A DNA stretch of 64,000 bases from Streptomyces violaceusniger (GCA_005405945.1 BJHW01000001.1:1302001-1366000), one strand, 5' to 3'; positions 51,121 through 60,296 are shown, numbered from the stretch's first letter. Translations and numbers: made by a program. Notes: generated from the sequence alone by a model not told the origin.

Positions 51121-52638
51121 ATGAAGAGACTCGCCGCAGGCGCGGCGCTCGCCCTCGCCGCCGTCTTCGGGTTAGCGCAGGTGCCGCAGGCGGCCGCCGT
51201 CCCCGCGCAGGAGACGGCCACCACCGCGGCACCGGTGTTCAGCGTGATGGACTACGGCGCGAAGGCCGACGGTTCGTCCAATGACTCGGCCGCCATCGAG
51301 AAGGCCATCACGGCGGCCAACAGCGCCGGGGGCGGAATCGTCCGCTTCCCGTCCGGACAGTACAAGTCCAAGAACACCGTCCACCTCAAGAGCGAGGTGA
51401 CCCTCCAGCTGGACTCCGGGGCCACCATCCTCGGTTCGAGCGCGGACACCTACGACAAGCCCGAGTCCAATCCGAACGACGACTACCAGGACTACGGCCA
51501 CAGCCACTTCCACAACGCGATGTTCTACGGCGACAAGCTCACCAACATCGGGTTCACCGGCTCCGGCACCATCGACGGCGCGGGCAACCTCATCACCGGC
51601 AACCCCGACTCCGGCGAGGCGGACAAGATCATTTCGCTGACCCGCTGTGACGGGCTGACCCTCGACGGGATCACCCTGCGGCGCGGCGGCCACTTCGCGG
51701 CCCTCATCAACGGCTGCAAGAACGTGACCTCGGACCACCTCACCATCGACACGGCGAGCGACCGCGACGGCTGGAACATCATCAGCACCACCAATGTGAC
51801 CATCACCCATGCCGATATCGCCGCCAACGACGACGCGCTCGTCTTCAAGAGCGACTACGCCCTGGGCGCCAAGCTCCCCAACGGCCATGTGAAGGTGACC
51901 GATTCACATCTCTCCGCGAAGTGCTGCAACGCCCTGATGTTCGGCTCCGAGACCTGTGGGGACTTCTCGGACTACGACTTCCAGGGCATCACCATCACCG
52001 GTGCGGACAAGTCCGGGCTCGGCATGGTCTCGATGGACGGCGCCACCATCTCCGATGTGCACTACCGCGACATCACCATGACCAATGTGCACTCCCCCAT
52101 CATGCAGAAGATCGGGACGAGAAAACGGTGTGGCGGAAATCCGGGAGTCGGCCACATCAGCGACATCACCTACGACAACATCACCGGGACCGGGAACACC
52201 CCCTCCTTCAGCCCGACGCTGTGGGGCGAGTCCGGTGACAACCACATCAGCGGCGTCACCTTCAACCAGGTGAATCTCACCGTGCCCGGCGGCAACGGCA
52301 CCATGTCCACCGGTGTTCCCAGCAACACTTCCGACGACTACAACCCGAAGAGCATCGGCACCCGTCCCGCCTTCGGCTGGTACCTGCACAACGCTGATCA
52401 CATCACCTTCAACGACAGCTCGGTGCGGTTCGCCAAGAACGACGGCCGTCCGGCGGTCATCGCCAACTCCGGTGGCGCGCTGCGCTTCGACCACTTCACC
52501 GCACAGCGCGGCAGCGACAGCCCGGCGGACGTCGTCGTCCAGAACGTGTCCGGCTACTGCCTCACCGACAGCGCCAACACCTCCGGCGGAGCGCTGCGGG
52601 TGAGCACCAGCGGATCCAGCGAGAACTGCTCCCCGTGA
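51121..52638 (+). CDS. Secreted glycoside hydrolase family 28 protein (polygalacturonase-like)
   Basis: This 505-residue protein begins after a strong [13 protein letters not shown] Sec signal peptide (MKRLAAGAALALAAVFG...QAAA) is followed by the right-handed beta-helix start FSVMDYGAKADGSSNDSAAI typical of GH28. NDDALVFKSD (Asp237-Asp238) corresponds to the catalytic DD motif. The canonical GHG is replaced by a FGSETCG segment and the RIK site by QKIGTR, so activity on a pectin relative (rhamnogalacturonan or similar) is more likely than on polygalacturonate. Codon 18 is TTA (51172-51174), inside the signal peptide, suggesting bldA-dependent expression. Confidence 0.85.
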   Translation: MKRLAAGAALALAAVFGLAQVPQAAAVPAQETATTAAPVFSVMDYGAKADGSSNDSAAIEKAITAANSAGGGIVRFPSGQYKSKNTVHLKSEVTLQLDSGATILGSSADTYDKPESNPNDDYQDYGHSHFHNAMFYGDKLTNIGFTGSGTIDGAGNLITGNPDSGEADKIISLTRCDGLTLDGITLRRGGHFAALINGCKNVTSDHLTIDTASDRDGWNIISTTNVTITHADIAANDDALVFKSDYALGAKLPNGHVKVTDSHLSAKCCNALMFGSETCGDFSDYDFQGITITGADKSGLGMVSMDGATISDVHYRDITMTNVHSPIMQKIGTRKRCGGNPGVGHISDITYDNITGTGNTPSFSPTLWGESGDNHISGVTFNQVNLTVPGGNGTMSTGVPSNTSDDYNPKSIGTRPAFGWYLHNADHITFNDSSVRFAKNDGRPAVIANSGGALRFDHFTAQRGSDSPADVVVQNVSGYCLTDSANTSGGALRVSTSGSSENCSP

Positions 52639-52639
52639 C

Positions 52640-55027
52640 CTATACCGTCCCTCGGAGCCGTCGGCCGCCTCGTGACCGGCCGGGTCGGCCGGGTCGGTGG
52701 GGTCCGCCGGGTCGGTGAGGTCCGCCGGGTCGGTGAGGTCCGCCGGGTCGGTGAGGTCCGCCGGGTCGGTGAGGTCCGCCGGGTCGGTGAGGTCCGCCGG
52801 GTCGGTGAGGTCGCGCAGCCCTTCCGGCAGCGGCCCGGTGTGCACCACGCCCAGTCGCTGGGTGGCCCGGGTGAGCGCCACATAGAGGTCGCTGGTGCCG
52901 AACTCCGCGGGCTCGGCCACGATCACGGTGTCGAACTCCAGCCCCTTGGCCTGTCGGGGGTCGAGCAGCACCACCGCGCTGGTCAGGTCCGGGGACCGGC
53001 CGGTGGACGCCTGCGGGAGTGCGGCTGACAGCGCGTCATGGCGGTCCTTCGGGGCGATCACCGCGAGACGGCCCTCGGCGCGGGTCTCCCGCGCCACGGC
53101 CGCGGCCACCGCACCGGGCAGTTCGCCGGTGTGCTCCGCCCAGGGCCGCACCCCGGTGGCGCGGACCGAGCGCGGGGGCTCGAAGGCGGGGTCGACGGTA
53201 CGGGCCACCCGCGCCGCGACCTCCATGATCTCGGTCGGGGTGCGGTAGTTGACGCCGAGTCGGCTGTGCTTCCAGCGGTCGCCGACGTACGGCTCCAGGA
53301 TCGAGGACCAGGAGCCGCAGCCACCCGGCTCCGCGGTCTGCGCGGGGTCGCCGACCAGGGTCATCGAACGGGTCGGGCTGCGCCGCATCAGCAGCCGCCA
53401 CGCCATCGCGGACAGCTCCTGGGCCTCGTCCACGATGATGTGGCCGAAGGCCCAGGTGCGGTCGGCGGCGGCGCGTTCGGCGGCGCTGCGGTGGTCGCGC
53501 TCCTCGGCGCGGTCGGCCAGCCGCTCGGCGTCGATGAGGTCGTGGGCGGCCAGCACCTCCGACTCCTCGTCCTCGCGGTCCTCGAACTCCTGGGTGCGGG
53601 AGCCGTAGGAGAGGTCGAGGACGCCCTGTGCGTACTCGATGCGCTCCTGGCGTTCGGCCTCCGCGGCGGCGCGGGCCGCCGCGTCGTCGTGGCCGAGGAG
53701 TTCGGCGGCCTCGTCCAGCAACGGCACGTCGGCGGGGTCCATTCGCCGTCGGTGCGGCGGATCGCGGCGGCGTCGGCCTCGGAGAGGTGGACGGGGTCGC
53801 TGAGGAAGTCGGCCACGAGCTGCTGCGGGGTGAGGACCGGCCACAGCTCCGCGATGGCCGCGTGCACCTCGGGGTTGACCGCGATCGCCTTGCCGAGCTG
53901 GGCGACGTCGTCCGCGCCGAGGAGGTTGGGCCCGCCGAGGGGGTCCGCGCCGATCCGGTCCACGAGCTGGTCGGTGAGGGAGTCGATGACACGGAAGGCG
54001 AAGTGCGGACGGGCGAGGTTGTGGGGCAGCCCGGTCTCCCGGGCCTTGTGGCCCGCCTCGGACGCGATGTCCCTGTCCAGCACCAGATCGCCGTCGTCGT
54101 GCTCGATGACGATCGCGGGGTCGGGCAGCGTCTGCCGGTCCCGTACGTAGCGGGCCAGGGCGTCCGCCATCTCCGCGCGGCCCTTGACCTCGGCGGCCTC
54201 GGGGTGTCGGTGCCGGTGGCCGTCACCCCGGGGAAGAGCTCGCCGAGCGTGGCCAGGAGCACACCGGTCTCGCCGAGCGACGGCAGCACCTCGCCGATGT
54301 AGCCGAGGAACGCCGGGTTGGGCCCGACGATCAGCACCGCGCGGCGGGCCAGCGACTCCCGGTGCGCGTAGAGCAGATACGCGGCCCGGTGCAGCGCCAC
54401 GACGGTCTTGCCGGTGCCGGGGCCGCCCTCCACGACGTGGACGCCGTGGTGCGGGGCGCGGATGATCTGGTCCTGCTCGGCCTGGATGGTCTGCACGATG
54501 TCATGCATCCGGCCGGTGCGGGCGGCGTCGAGCGCGGCGAGCAGCACGGCGTCCGCGTCGGATCCCTCATGTCCGGTCCGTATGGTGTCCGAGAGGTCCA
54601 GGATCTCGTCGTGCAGCCCGGTGACCTTGGGGCCCTCGGTGGTGATGTGGCGTCTGCGGCGCAGCCCCATGGGCGTGTGCCCGGTGGCGAGGTAGAACGG
54701 ACGCGCCACATCGGCCCGCCAGTCGATGACCAGCGGGGTGCGGTCCGCGTCATCGCGCCGGATGCCGATGCGGCCGATGTGGTAGTCGCGGCCGTCGCGG
54801 AACAGCAGCCGGCCGAAACACAGCCCGCGCTCCCCCGCCTCGAACGCGGCGAGCAGCCCGGACCGCTCGGCCACCAGCACATCGCGCTCCAGCCGCGCCT
54901 GGAAGGTGGTGCCCTCCAAGGACAGGGCCTCGGTCACCGACTCCTCGGCTCGTGCCCTGAGCTCGGCGAGGCGCCCGTTGAGCAGGGCAAGGAATTCTTG
55001 CTCACGGTCCCATTCCTCGTTTGACAA
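52640..55027 (-). CDS. HelD-like UvrD/Rep-family ATPase (frame breaks; C-terminus unresolved)
   Basis: This superfamily 1 motor protein is of the HelD class, which remodels stalled RNA polymerase. The start is TTG at 55027, chosen because GGGAG lies six bases upstream and MSNEEWDREQEFLALL matches the family's N-terminal coiled coil. Walker A is GGPGTGKT at about residues 201-208; VDEAQELS, LVGDPAQT, QAKGLEFD and YVALTRA motifs follow. Single bases are missing at 54201-54204 and 53734-53737. Past PEGLR the protein enters six DLTDPA repeats and its frame then has no stop until deep inside the convergent GH28 gene. A third missing base in the repeat would end it at TAG 52642-52640, two bases after the GH28 stop. 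I use that end. Confidence 0.8.
52690..52812. repeat. 18-bp tandem repeat array, about six copies
   Basis: The unit GTCGGTGAGGTCCGCCGG repeats six times with essentially no divergence, followed by a decayed copy on the left. On the minus strand it encodes DLTDPA hexapeptides at the C-terminal end of the HelD-like ATPase. Near-identity of copies points to slippage and a variable copy number. Confidence 0.9.
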
Positions 55028-55112
55028 TTCGACTCCCGCCGGGATACGATGACTTCATCAGGTTTCCTCATGCCACAAATTCAATGACACAAGGAAACCC
55101 CCAATATACGTC

Positions 55113-55152
55113 GAGAAACGCCCCGGCCGTCAAGGCAGCCGGGGCGTTTCTC
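55113..55152 (-). terminator. Intrinsic terminator between quinone oxidoreductase and HelD-like genes
   Basis: A perfect 15-bp stem (GAGAAACGCCCCGGC at 55113-55127, complement at 55138-55152) encloses a 10-nt loop. It lies 12 bases after the oxidoreductase stop on the minus strand, with T-rich sequence in the descending arm. It separates that gene from the HelD-like gene further downstream. Confidence 0.85.
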
Positions 55153-55164
55153 TGTTTTACGGCC

Positions 55165-56133
55165 TCATTTCACCTGGATGACGTGTTTGCCACGGACACC
55201 GCCGGCCTCCATGGCGCGGTGGGCCTTCGCGATGTCGGAGAGCGGATGGACGGTGTCGACGACCGGCCGGATCGCCCCGTTCTCCACATACGCGGCGAGG
55301 TCCGCGAAGAGCTGGTGCAGGGGGTTTCCCGAGAAGAACCGCACCCGCCGTGCGCCGTGCAGGGTGGACAGGAGCACGGCGCCCAGCGAAGACAGCGGGC
55401 GGTCGGTGTCGAAGGCGATGGCCACCATCCGCCCGCCGGGCGCCAGCAGCCCGCGATAGGCACCGAGCTCGGTGCCCACCGTGTCCAGCACGGCGTCGAA
55501 CGGCCCGAGGTCGGCCGGGCCGGTGGTCCGGTAGTCATGCGCCTCATCGGCGCCGAGCTCCCGGACGAAGTCGAGCGCCTTCGCACCGGCGAGCGCTGTG
55601 ACATGGGCGCCGAGCGCGTGTCCGAGCTGGACGGCGACGCTGCCGACACCGCCGGCCGCGCCACGCACCAGCAGCCGCTCGCCACTCATCAGGCCGATCT
55701 TGTCACGCAGCGCCGTGATGGCCGTGGTGCCGACGCCGGGCAGGGCGGCGGCCCGGACGAGATCGATGCCCTCGGGGGCGTAGGAGAGCTGACGGGGCCG
55801 GACGGCCACGTACTCGGCGGCCGCCCCGAACCTGAAGTGCGGCATCGTGCCCCACACCCGTTCACCCACCGCCAGATGACGCACGGAGGAGCCCACCTCG
55901 GCGATCTCCCCGGCGATGTCGACGCCGGTGCCCTGCGGGAACTTCCGCCCGGTCACCAGCTTCACCTTGCCCGCCCGGCCCGAGAGCTCGCCGCCGTTCA
56001 CACTCGTGGCGTGCACGCGCACCAGCACCTCGCCCGGACCGGCCACCGGCTTCGGCAGTGTGCCTTCGTACAGCACCTCGGGGGGTCCGTACCGGTCGTA
56101 CCGGGCCGCGCGCATCTCACTCATCGTCCTCAT
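55165..56133 (-). CDS. NADP-dependent quinone oxidoreductase (zinc-free MDR family)
   Basis: This medium-chain dehydrogenase/reductase of about 322 residues has a GroES-like N-terminal half (GPGEVLVRVHATSVNGGEL, GVDIAGEIAEVG) and a Rossmann half with RGAAGGVGSVAVQLG as the NADPH-binding motif. It lacks the zinc-binding cysteines of alcohol dehydrogenases, which identifies the quinone oxidoreductase/enoyl-reductase branch. The start could be ATG 56133, 56124 or 56115; AAAGGGA just upstream favours the first. It is divergent from a TetR gene that probably controls it, and a strong terminator follows. Confidence 0.9.
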   Translation of the reverse strand: MRTMSEMRAARYDRYGPPEVLYEGTLPKPVAGPGEVLVRVHATSVNGGELSGRAGKVKLVTGRKFPQGTGVDIAGEIAEVGSSVRHLAVGERVWGTMPHFRFGAAAEYVAVRPRQLSYAPEGIDLVRAAALPGVGTTAITALRDKIGLMSGERLLVRGAAGGVGSVAVQLGHALGAHVTALAGAKALDFVRELGADEAHDYRTTGPADLGPFDAVLDTVGTELGAYRGLLAPGGRMVAIAFDTDRPLSSLGAVLLSTLHGARRVRFFSGNPLHQLFADLAAYVENGAIRPVVDTVHPLSDIAKAHRAMEAGGVRGKHVIQVK

Positions 56134-56136
56134 CGT

Positions 56137-56183
56137 CCCTTTCGCACATCGGGGTTGCCGTCACGCTAATGCGCGCGAAAGGG
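56137..56183. promoter_or_regulatory. Inverted repeat in the oxidoreductase/TetR intergenic region
   Basis: CCCTTTCGC at 56137-56145 and GCGAAAGGG at 56175-56183 are perfect 9-bp complementary arms in the 81-bp divergent region. The arm spacing is longer than a single TetR operator, so it may be two half-sites or a coincidence. The left arm overlaps the oxidoreductase SD. Confidence 0.35.
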
Positions 56184-56214
56184 GAAACCGCCCTGTCGGC
56201 GTAAGGTGAGAAAC

Positions 56215-56931
56215 ATGCCTGCCGACGTCTCTCAGATAGCGCCCGCCACCGGCGTTCGGGACACCGAAAGTCCGGGGTTGCGGTCCGACGCGGCGTCCAA
56301 CCGCCGACGCGTTCTCGAGGCGGCCCGGGCGCTGTTCGCCTCGCGTGGGCTCGATGTGCCGATGGCCACCATCGCCCGTCATGCCGGGGTCGGGGTGGCC
56401 ACGCTCTACCGGCGTTTCCCCACCCGGGAGGCGCTGGTCACGGAGGTGTTCTCGGACGAGTTCTCCGCCTGTGCGGCGATCGTCGACGACGCCCTGGCCG
56501 ACGACGACGCGTGGCGCGCCTTCCGCCGGGCCATCGAGACGGTGTGTGCTTCGCAGACGCGGGACCGGGAGTTCAACGACGCCTTGCTGTCGTCGTTCCC
56601 CGACACGGTCGGCTTCGAGCGGGAGCGGCTGCGCATCGAAGAGGGCTTCGCCGAGGTGGTCCGGCGCGCCAAGGCCGCAGGAAGGCTCCGCGAGGACTTC
56701 GACGTGTCCGACCTGAGCCTCGTCTTCCTGGCCAACAGGGGTGTCATCGGCGATCCGGCAACCGCACCGGCCGCGTCCCGGCGGCTGGTCGCCCACCTCC
56801 TGCGGTCCTTCGAGGCGGGGCGGGCCGCACCGGCCCGCCCCTTCCGCCACCCGCCCCGCTGGGGCTGGGCCGGTTGCCCCGGGCATCCGGGGATGAGCTA
56901 TCGGGCGGTGCCGAAGTCCTGCGTCCAGTAG
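56215..56931 (+). CDS. TetR family regulator, divergent from the quinone oxidoreductase
   Basis: The protein has a TetR helix-turn-helix (VLEAARALFASRGLDVPMATIARHAGVG then TLYRRFPTREALV). The ATG at 56215 is preceded by AAGGTGAG; a GTG at 56206 is less likely. The C-terminal body looks like the YsiA/SBD-type regulator class paired with oxidoreductases. The last 35 or so residues (after about SFEAGRAAPARPF) are atypical and the gene overlaps the convergent CAP gene by 34 bases, so a missed base near 56820-56890 may have extended it artificially. Confidence 0.85.
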   Translation: MPADVSQIAPATGVRDTESPGLRSDAASNRRRVLEAARALFASRGLDVPMATIARHAGVGVATLYRRFPTREALVTEVFSDEFSACAAIVDDALADDDAWRAFRRAIETVCASQTRDREFNDALLSSFPDTVGFERERLRIEEGFAEVVRRAKAAGRLREDFDVSDLSLVFLANRGVIGDPATAPAASRRLVAHLLRSFEAGRAAPARPFRHPPRWGWAGCPGHPGMSYRAVPKSCVQ

Positions 56932-57419
56932 TTGCCGGGCTGCGCCAGGCCGACGCCGATCTCCTTGAAGTCGCAGTTCAGGATGTTGGCCTTGTGGCCG
57001 GAGCTGTTCATCCAGCCCTCCATGACGCTCTTGGGCGAGTCATAGCCGTAGGCCACGTTCTCGCCGTAGGAGCTCCAGGAGTAGCCCGCGCGCTCGATCC
57101 GGTCGCCCGGGGATGAGCCGTCGGAGCCGGTGTGCGACATGTTGCCGTGGGCCGCCATGTCCTCGCTGTGGTCCTGGGCGGCCTTGGTCAGCTTCTCGTT
57201 CACGGTCAGCGGCTTACAACCGGCCTTGTCGCGCTCGCTGTTGACGAGATCCACCACTTCCTGCTGGTCGGTCGCGGCCGCGGAGGTGGCGGAGGGGGAG
57301 CCGGCGGGTGCGGCGGACTGCGACGCCATCGCGGCCGAGGGAACGCCCACGGCAGCCACGGCGAGCGTGGCGATGGCTATCTTGCGGCGGTGCGTCGTGC
57401 TGCTGCGGTGCTTGCTCAT
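56898..57419 (-). CDS. Secreted CAP (SCP/PR-1) domain protein
   Basis: This 173-residue secreted protein uses the ATG at 57419, preceded by GAGG about six bases upstream; further upstream in-frame codons lack an SD. A basic N-region and hydrophobic core end at AMASQS, a signal peptide. The CAP domain follows a short Ser/Ala linker: VVDLVNSERDKAGCKPL, AQDHSEDMA, YGENVAYGY, SGHKANILN, with the conserved His-Glu-His cavity residues present. The function of bacterial CAP proteins is mostly unknown (lipid binding or cell-wall association). It overlaps the convergent TetR gene at its 3' end. Confidence 0.9.
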   Translation of the reverse strand: MSKHRSSTTHRRKIAIATLAVAAVGVPSAAMASQSAAPAGSPSATSAAATDQQEVVDLVNSERDKAGCKPLTVNEKLTKAAQDHSEDMAAHGNMSHTGSDGSSPGDRIERAGYSWSSYGENVAYGYDSPKSVMEGWMNSSGHKANILNCDFKEIGVGLAQPGNYWTQDFGTAR

Positions 57420-57769
57420 TCGGGACCTCACACTCGGTTGAGGTCCGTCATTCTTGGAGCCGTCCGCCACACGGGCAACACACGTGTTCGTACGACACGG
57501 GTTCGTAGCGAGGACGGAACTTGCGCTCAGCGGCGAGTCATGCTGAGCGGGTTCCGGGGAGGGCCACGGTGGCCCGAGGCGCCATCAGAAGTCGCGGCAA
57601 CCAGGCAACTGGGAGGAAGGGCCCGACGTGCCGGGGGCGGGGCGACAGGGAATCCCCCATGTCCGGCAGGGCAGACAAAAGCCACTATGCCGCCTAGTCG
57701 GTATGCACCGCTACGCACCCTTTACTCCGGCGCTCGATGTGAGAGATGTCATGACATGGCGGTGGGCGG
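57420..57769. other. 350-bp non-coding leader region upstream of the CAP gene
   Basis: No reading frame with coding character is visible between the CAP start and the glycosyltransferase stop. The region holds a 12-bp palindrome at 57746-57757 and a GC-rich leader with several short complementary stretches. I looked for a ydaO-type (c-di-AMP) leader, which precedes some secreted cell-wall genes in Streptomyces, and could not match its consensus. Confidence 0.5.
57746..57757. repeat. 12-bp perfect palindrome
   Basis: ATGTCATGACAT is self-complementary and lies just past the stop of the glycosyltransferase gene, more than 300 bases upstream of the CAP start. It could be a regulator site or a chance event. 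Confidence 0.35.
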
Positions 57770-59460
57770 TCAGCGGCGGTAGATGGTGATCGAGTGGCCG
57801 ACCTCGTCGATCGGCTCGCTGCCGTCGATCAGCGCCGCCAGCCGTCCGGTGGCCTGGGCGATCGAGGAGTCCGAGACCACCAGCAGCCCGCGCACCTCGT
57901 CCGGGGCGGCACGGCGCGGGTCGGACGCGTGGATGCCGTAGGCGGACGGCACACCGCTGCCCTTGTAGACGAGCCAGATCCGCTCGCCCCGGTAGCGCTC
58001 GCGGAGGCGGTCGGCCAGCCGCCCCAGGTCCTGCCCCAGTCGACGTTCGAGTCATGCAGCCGCAGATGGGTTCGGGACGGGCCGCCGAACGCCTCGTTGG
58101 AGTACGGCAGGTAGTACGGATACGTCCGCAGCGAGCTGACCGCGACGAACAGGACCAGCGCCAGAGTGGCCCCGTACGCCCACCGCCGGCGCACGGCCAT
58201 CAGCCCGGCCGCCGCCACCGCCAGGAACATCGGCAGGAAGATGGCGTACCGCACCCCGAGGTTGCGGGCCCCGTCCAGGGCGGCGAGCAGCAGCACGGCC
58301 GCAGGGACGAGCACATACGGCGCGGCGGGCCGCAGCCGGGGCACCACCAGCATCGTGACCGCCCCGGCCGACCAGAGCGCCAGCATGCCCAGCGGCGTCT
58401 TCACCAGCAGCGCGACGGGCAGGTAGTACCACAGCGACCCGAGGTAGCGGCGGCCGAGCAGAAAGCCACGCCAGGTGTCCCGCTCGAAACCGAACTGGAT
58501 GCGCATCCCGTCGCGGTACGCCTCCGGGAGCGGCAGCCAGTGGACGGCGAGCCCGCGCAAGCCCTGGACGGCGGGCAGTGGCCCGGTGGGTGTCCAGCGC
58601 AGCCGGGGGTCGACCAGGAAGTAGGTGGCCCACACCACGGCCACCGCGATCAGCGCCATGGCCACCGCCGCCGCCACTCCGATCCCGAGCGACCGCATGT
58701 GGTCGCGCGGTGTGCGGTGGTGCGTACGGCGGGCGTACCAGACCGAGAGCACGGCCAGGAGCAGCAGTACCGGGACCGCGGCCAGCATGCTCATCTTCGT
58801 GGCCAGGGCCGCGCCGAGCGCCACCCCCGCGAGGGGAAGGTGCCATCGCGGCCGCCGCCGCGTCCGCCACAGCAGCCAGACCGAGGTCAGCAGGAAACCG
58901 GCCGCCGGTACGTCGAGCGTGGCGAGCGAGCCGTGGGCGATGACGTCCGGCGAGAAGGCGTAGAGGGCGAGGGCCACCGCTCCGCCCACGGGGCCGGTCA
59001 GATCGCGGGCGAACGCGAACACCACCAGCCCGAACAGCAGCGTCAGCGCGATCATCGGCAGCCGTGCGCACAGCATCAGCCGCCAGGGGTCGTTGCCCGC
59101 CTCGTACAGCACATGCCGCCCGAGCGCCGTCTGGTCACCGGTGAAGCCGGCGTCGAGGTGCGGCCGGGTGAACGCCACCCCCGTCGTGATGATGAGCTTG
59201 CCCAGCGGTGGGTGCTCGGGGTTGTAGCGCACCCGGTGATGGTGCAGGGAGTCCACCGCCGCGCCGACGTACACCGGCTCGTCGATGGTCGGCGTCTGCT
59301 CCACCGCCGTGGTGACCATCGCGACGGCCATCTGGACCAGGAGCGCCGCGACGGCGGCCACCACCAGCCACCGCCGATGCCGCGCCGGCGCCGCCGACCA
59401 CCGGCCCTTCGACCCGCCGACGGTCCTGGTCACGCTGTCGATCACACCGGCCCACCGCAT
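57770..59460 (-). CDS. Polytopic membrane glycosyltransferase, PMT/ArnT-like (GT-C fold; one frame break)
   Basis: This 563-residue membrane protein starts at ATG 59460. A first transmembrane segment (WLVVAAVAALLVQMAVAMV) is followed by a periplasmic loop with TIDEPVYVGAA, the acidic DE motif of dolichol/polyprenyl-phosphate-sugar dependent mannosyltransferases. HPPLGKLII, about ten further hydrophobic helices and an extracytoplasmic C-terminal domain (NVDWGQDLGRLADRL ... HSITIYRR) come after. One base is missing at the C run 58034-58037. The likely role is transfer of a sugar from a polyprenyl phosphate to a protein or glycolipid outside the membrane. Confidence 0.85.
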
Positions 59461-59570
59461 AGCGACAGACGCTAACGCCCTCGTGCCCCCGCATCCGGCA
59501 TCCGCCCGAAACTTGCGCCAAGTCCGCAAACGGGGTCGGGACGTTGCCCTGGGCTTCGTCCAACCGGCCG

Positions 59571-60146
59571 CTAACCGGCCGCGGACCAACCGTGCTCGAG
59601 GAGGGCGAAGGCGGCCTCGATGGCCTGCCGGGCGTCGGCCCGGCCCCGGGCGAAGCTGACGGTTTCCAGCGCGAAGTGGGCGAGCGCCGCACATCCGGGG
59701 TCGTCCTCGGGGGCGCCGGTGGCCTCGGCGATGGCGGCGGCGAGAGCGGCCTCGTGGCGCATCCACATGCGGCGGCCGTACTCCCGCAGCGCCGGGGTGC
59801 TCTCCGTCAGCTCGACGAACCGCGCCATCTCGGGGTCGCCCGCGCCGCCGGGGTGCATCCGCAGCGTGTGCTCGCGCAGCGCCCGGGGGACGGACATCCC
59901 CTCGGGCCGGTCGCGCACGGCGGCTATGAGGGCGGCCTCCCGGTCGGAGTCCTGGTCGAAGAGCAGGGCCTCCTTGCTGGGGAAGTGCTTGAAGACCGTG
60001 GTGGTGGAGACGTCGGCGGCCTCCGCGACGTCCCGCACGCTCACCTGGTCGAAGCCGCGGTCGAGGAACAGCCTCAGGGCCGCGTCCGCCAGCGCCTGGC
60101 GGGTGGCGGCCTTCTTGCGCTCACGGCGCCCCATCGTCTCGCTCAC
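59571..60146 (-). CDS. TetR family regulator of the DHA2 efflux gene
   Basis: This regulator of about 191 residues has an N-terminal helix-turn-helix (RQALADAALRLFLDRGFDQVSVRDVAEAADV then TVFKHFPSKEALL). GTG at 60146 or ATG at 60134 may start it; neither has a strong SD. It is divergent from a DHA2 multidrug transporter across a 150-bp region with a symmetrical A/T-rich motif, the usual arrangement for local repression relieved by a transporter substrate. Confidence 0.9.
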   Translation of the reverse strand: MSETMGRRERKKAATRQALADAALRLFLDRGFDQVSVRDVAEAADVSTTTVFKHFPSKEALLFDQDSDREAALIAAVRDRPEGMSVPRALREHTLRMHPGGAGDPEMARFVELTESTPALREYGRRMWMRHEAALAAAIAEATGAPEDDPGCAALAHFALETVSFARGRADARQAIEAAFALLEHGWSAAG

Positions 60147-60178
60147 GGGACCACTCTACCCGGAGGTGGACCGAATGG

Positions 60179-60201
60179 AAAAGTTGAGTCGTTGCACTTT
60201 T
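60179..60201. promoter_or_regulatory. Candidate operator/promoter of the TetR-DHA2 pair
   Basis: AAAAGT at 60179-60184 and ACTTTT at 60196-60201 are inverted 6-bp arms separated by 11 bases, in the only markedly A/T-rich stretch of the divergent region. A TTGAGT hexamer at 60184 could serve as a -35 for the transporter. Confidence 0.45.
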
Positions 60202-60296
60202 TTAGTCAGTGTGCTCTTCTGTTCGGGGCCCCGCCCTTTCGGCTCCCCTCTTTCGTAAACCCCGCGCCGAGCGCGTTGAGAAGGAAGTGATCAGCC

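Noticed and set aside
52690..52812. Possible CRISPR array
   Set aside because: The 18-bp units are contiguous with no unique spacers and are in frame as DLTDPA codons; no cas genes are present.
55061..55099. GGTTTCCT / AGGAAACC inverted repeat upstream of the HelD-like gene
   Set aside because: Arms of 8 bp separated by 23 bases, with no regulator nearby; may be chance.
57420..57769. c-di-AMP (ydaO) riboswitch upstream of the secreted CAP gene
   Set aside because: I could not match the conserved ydaO core segments in the leader.
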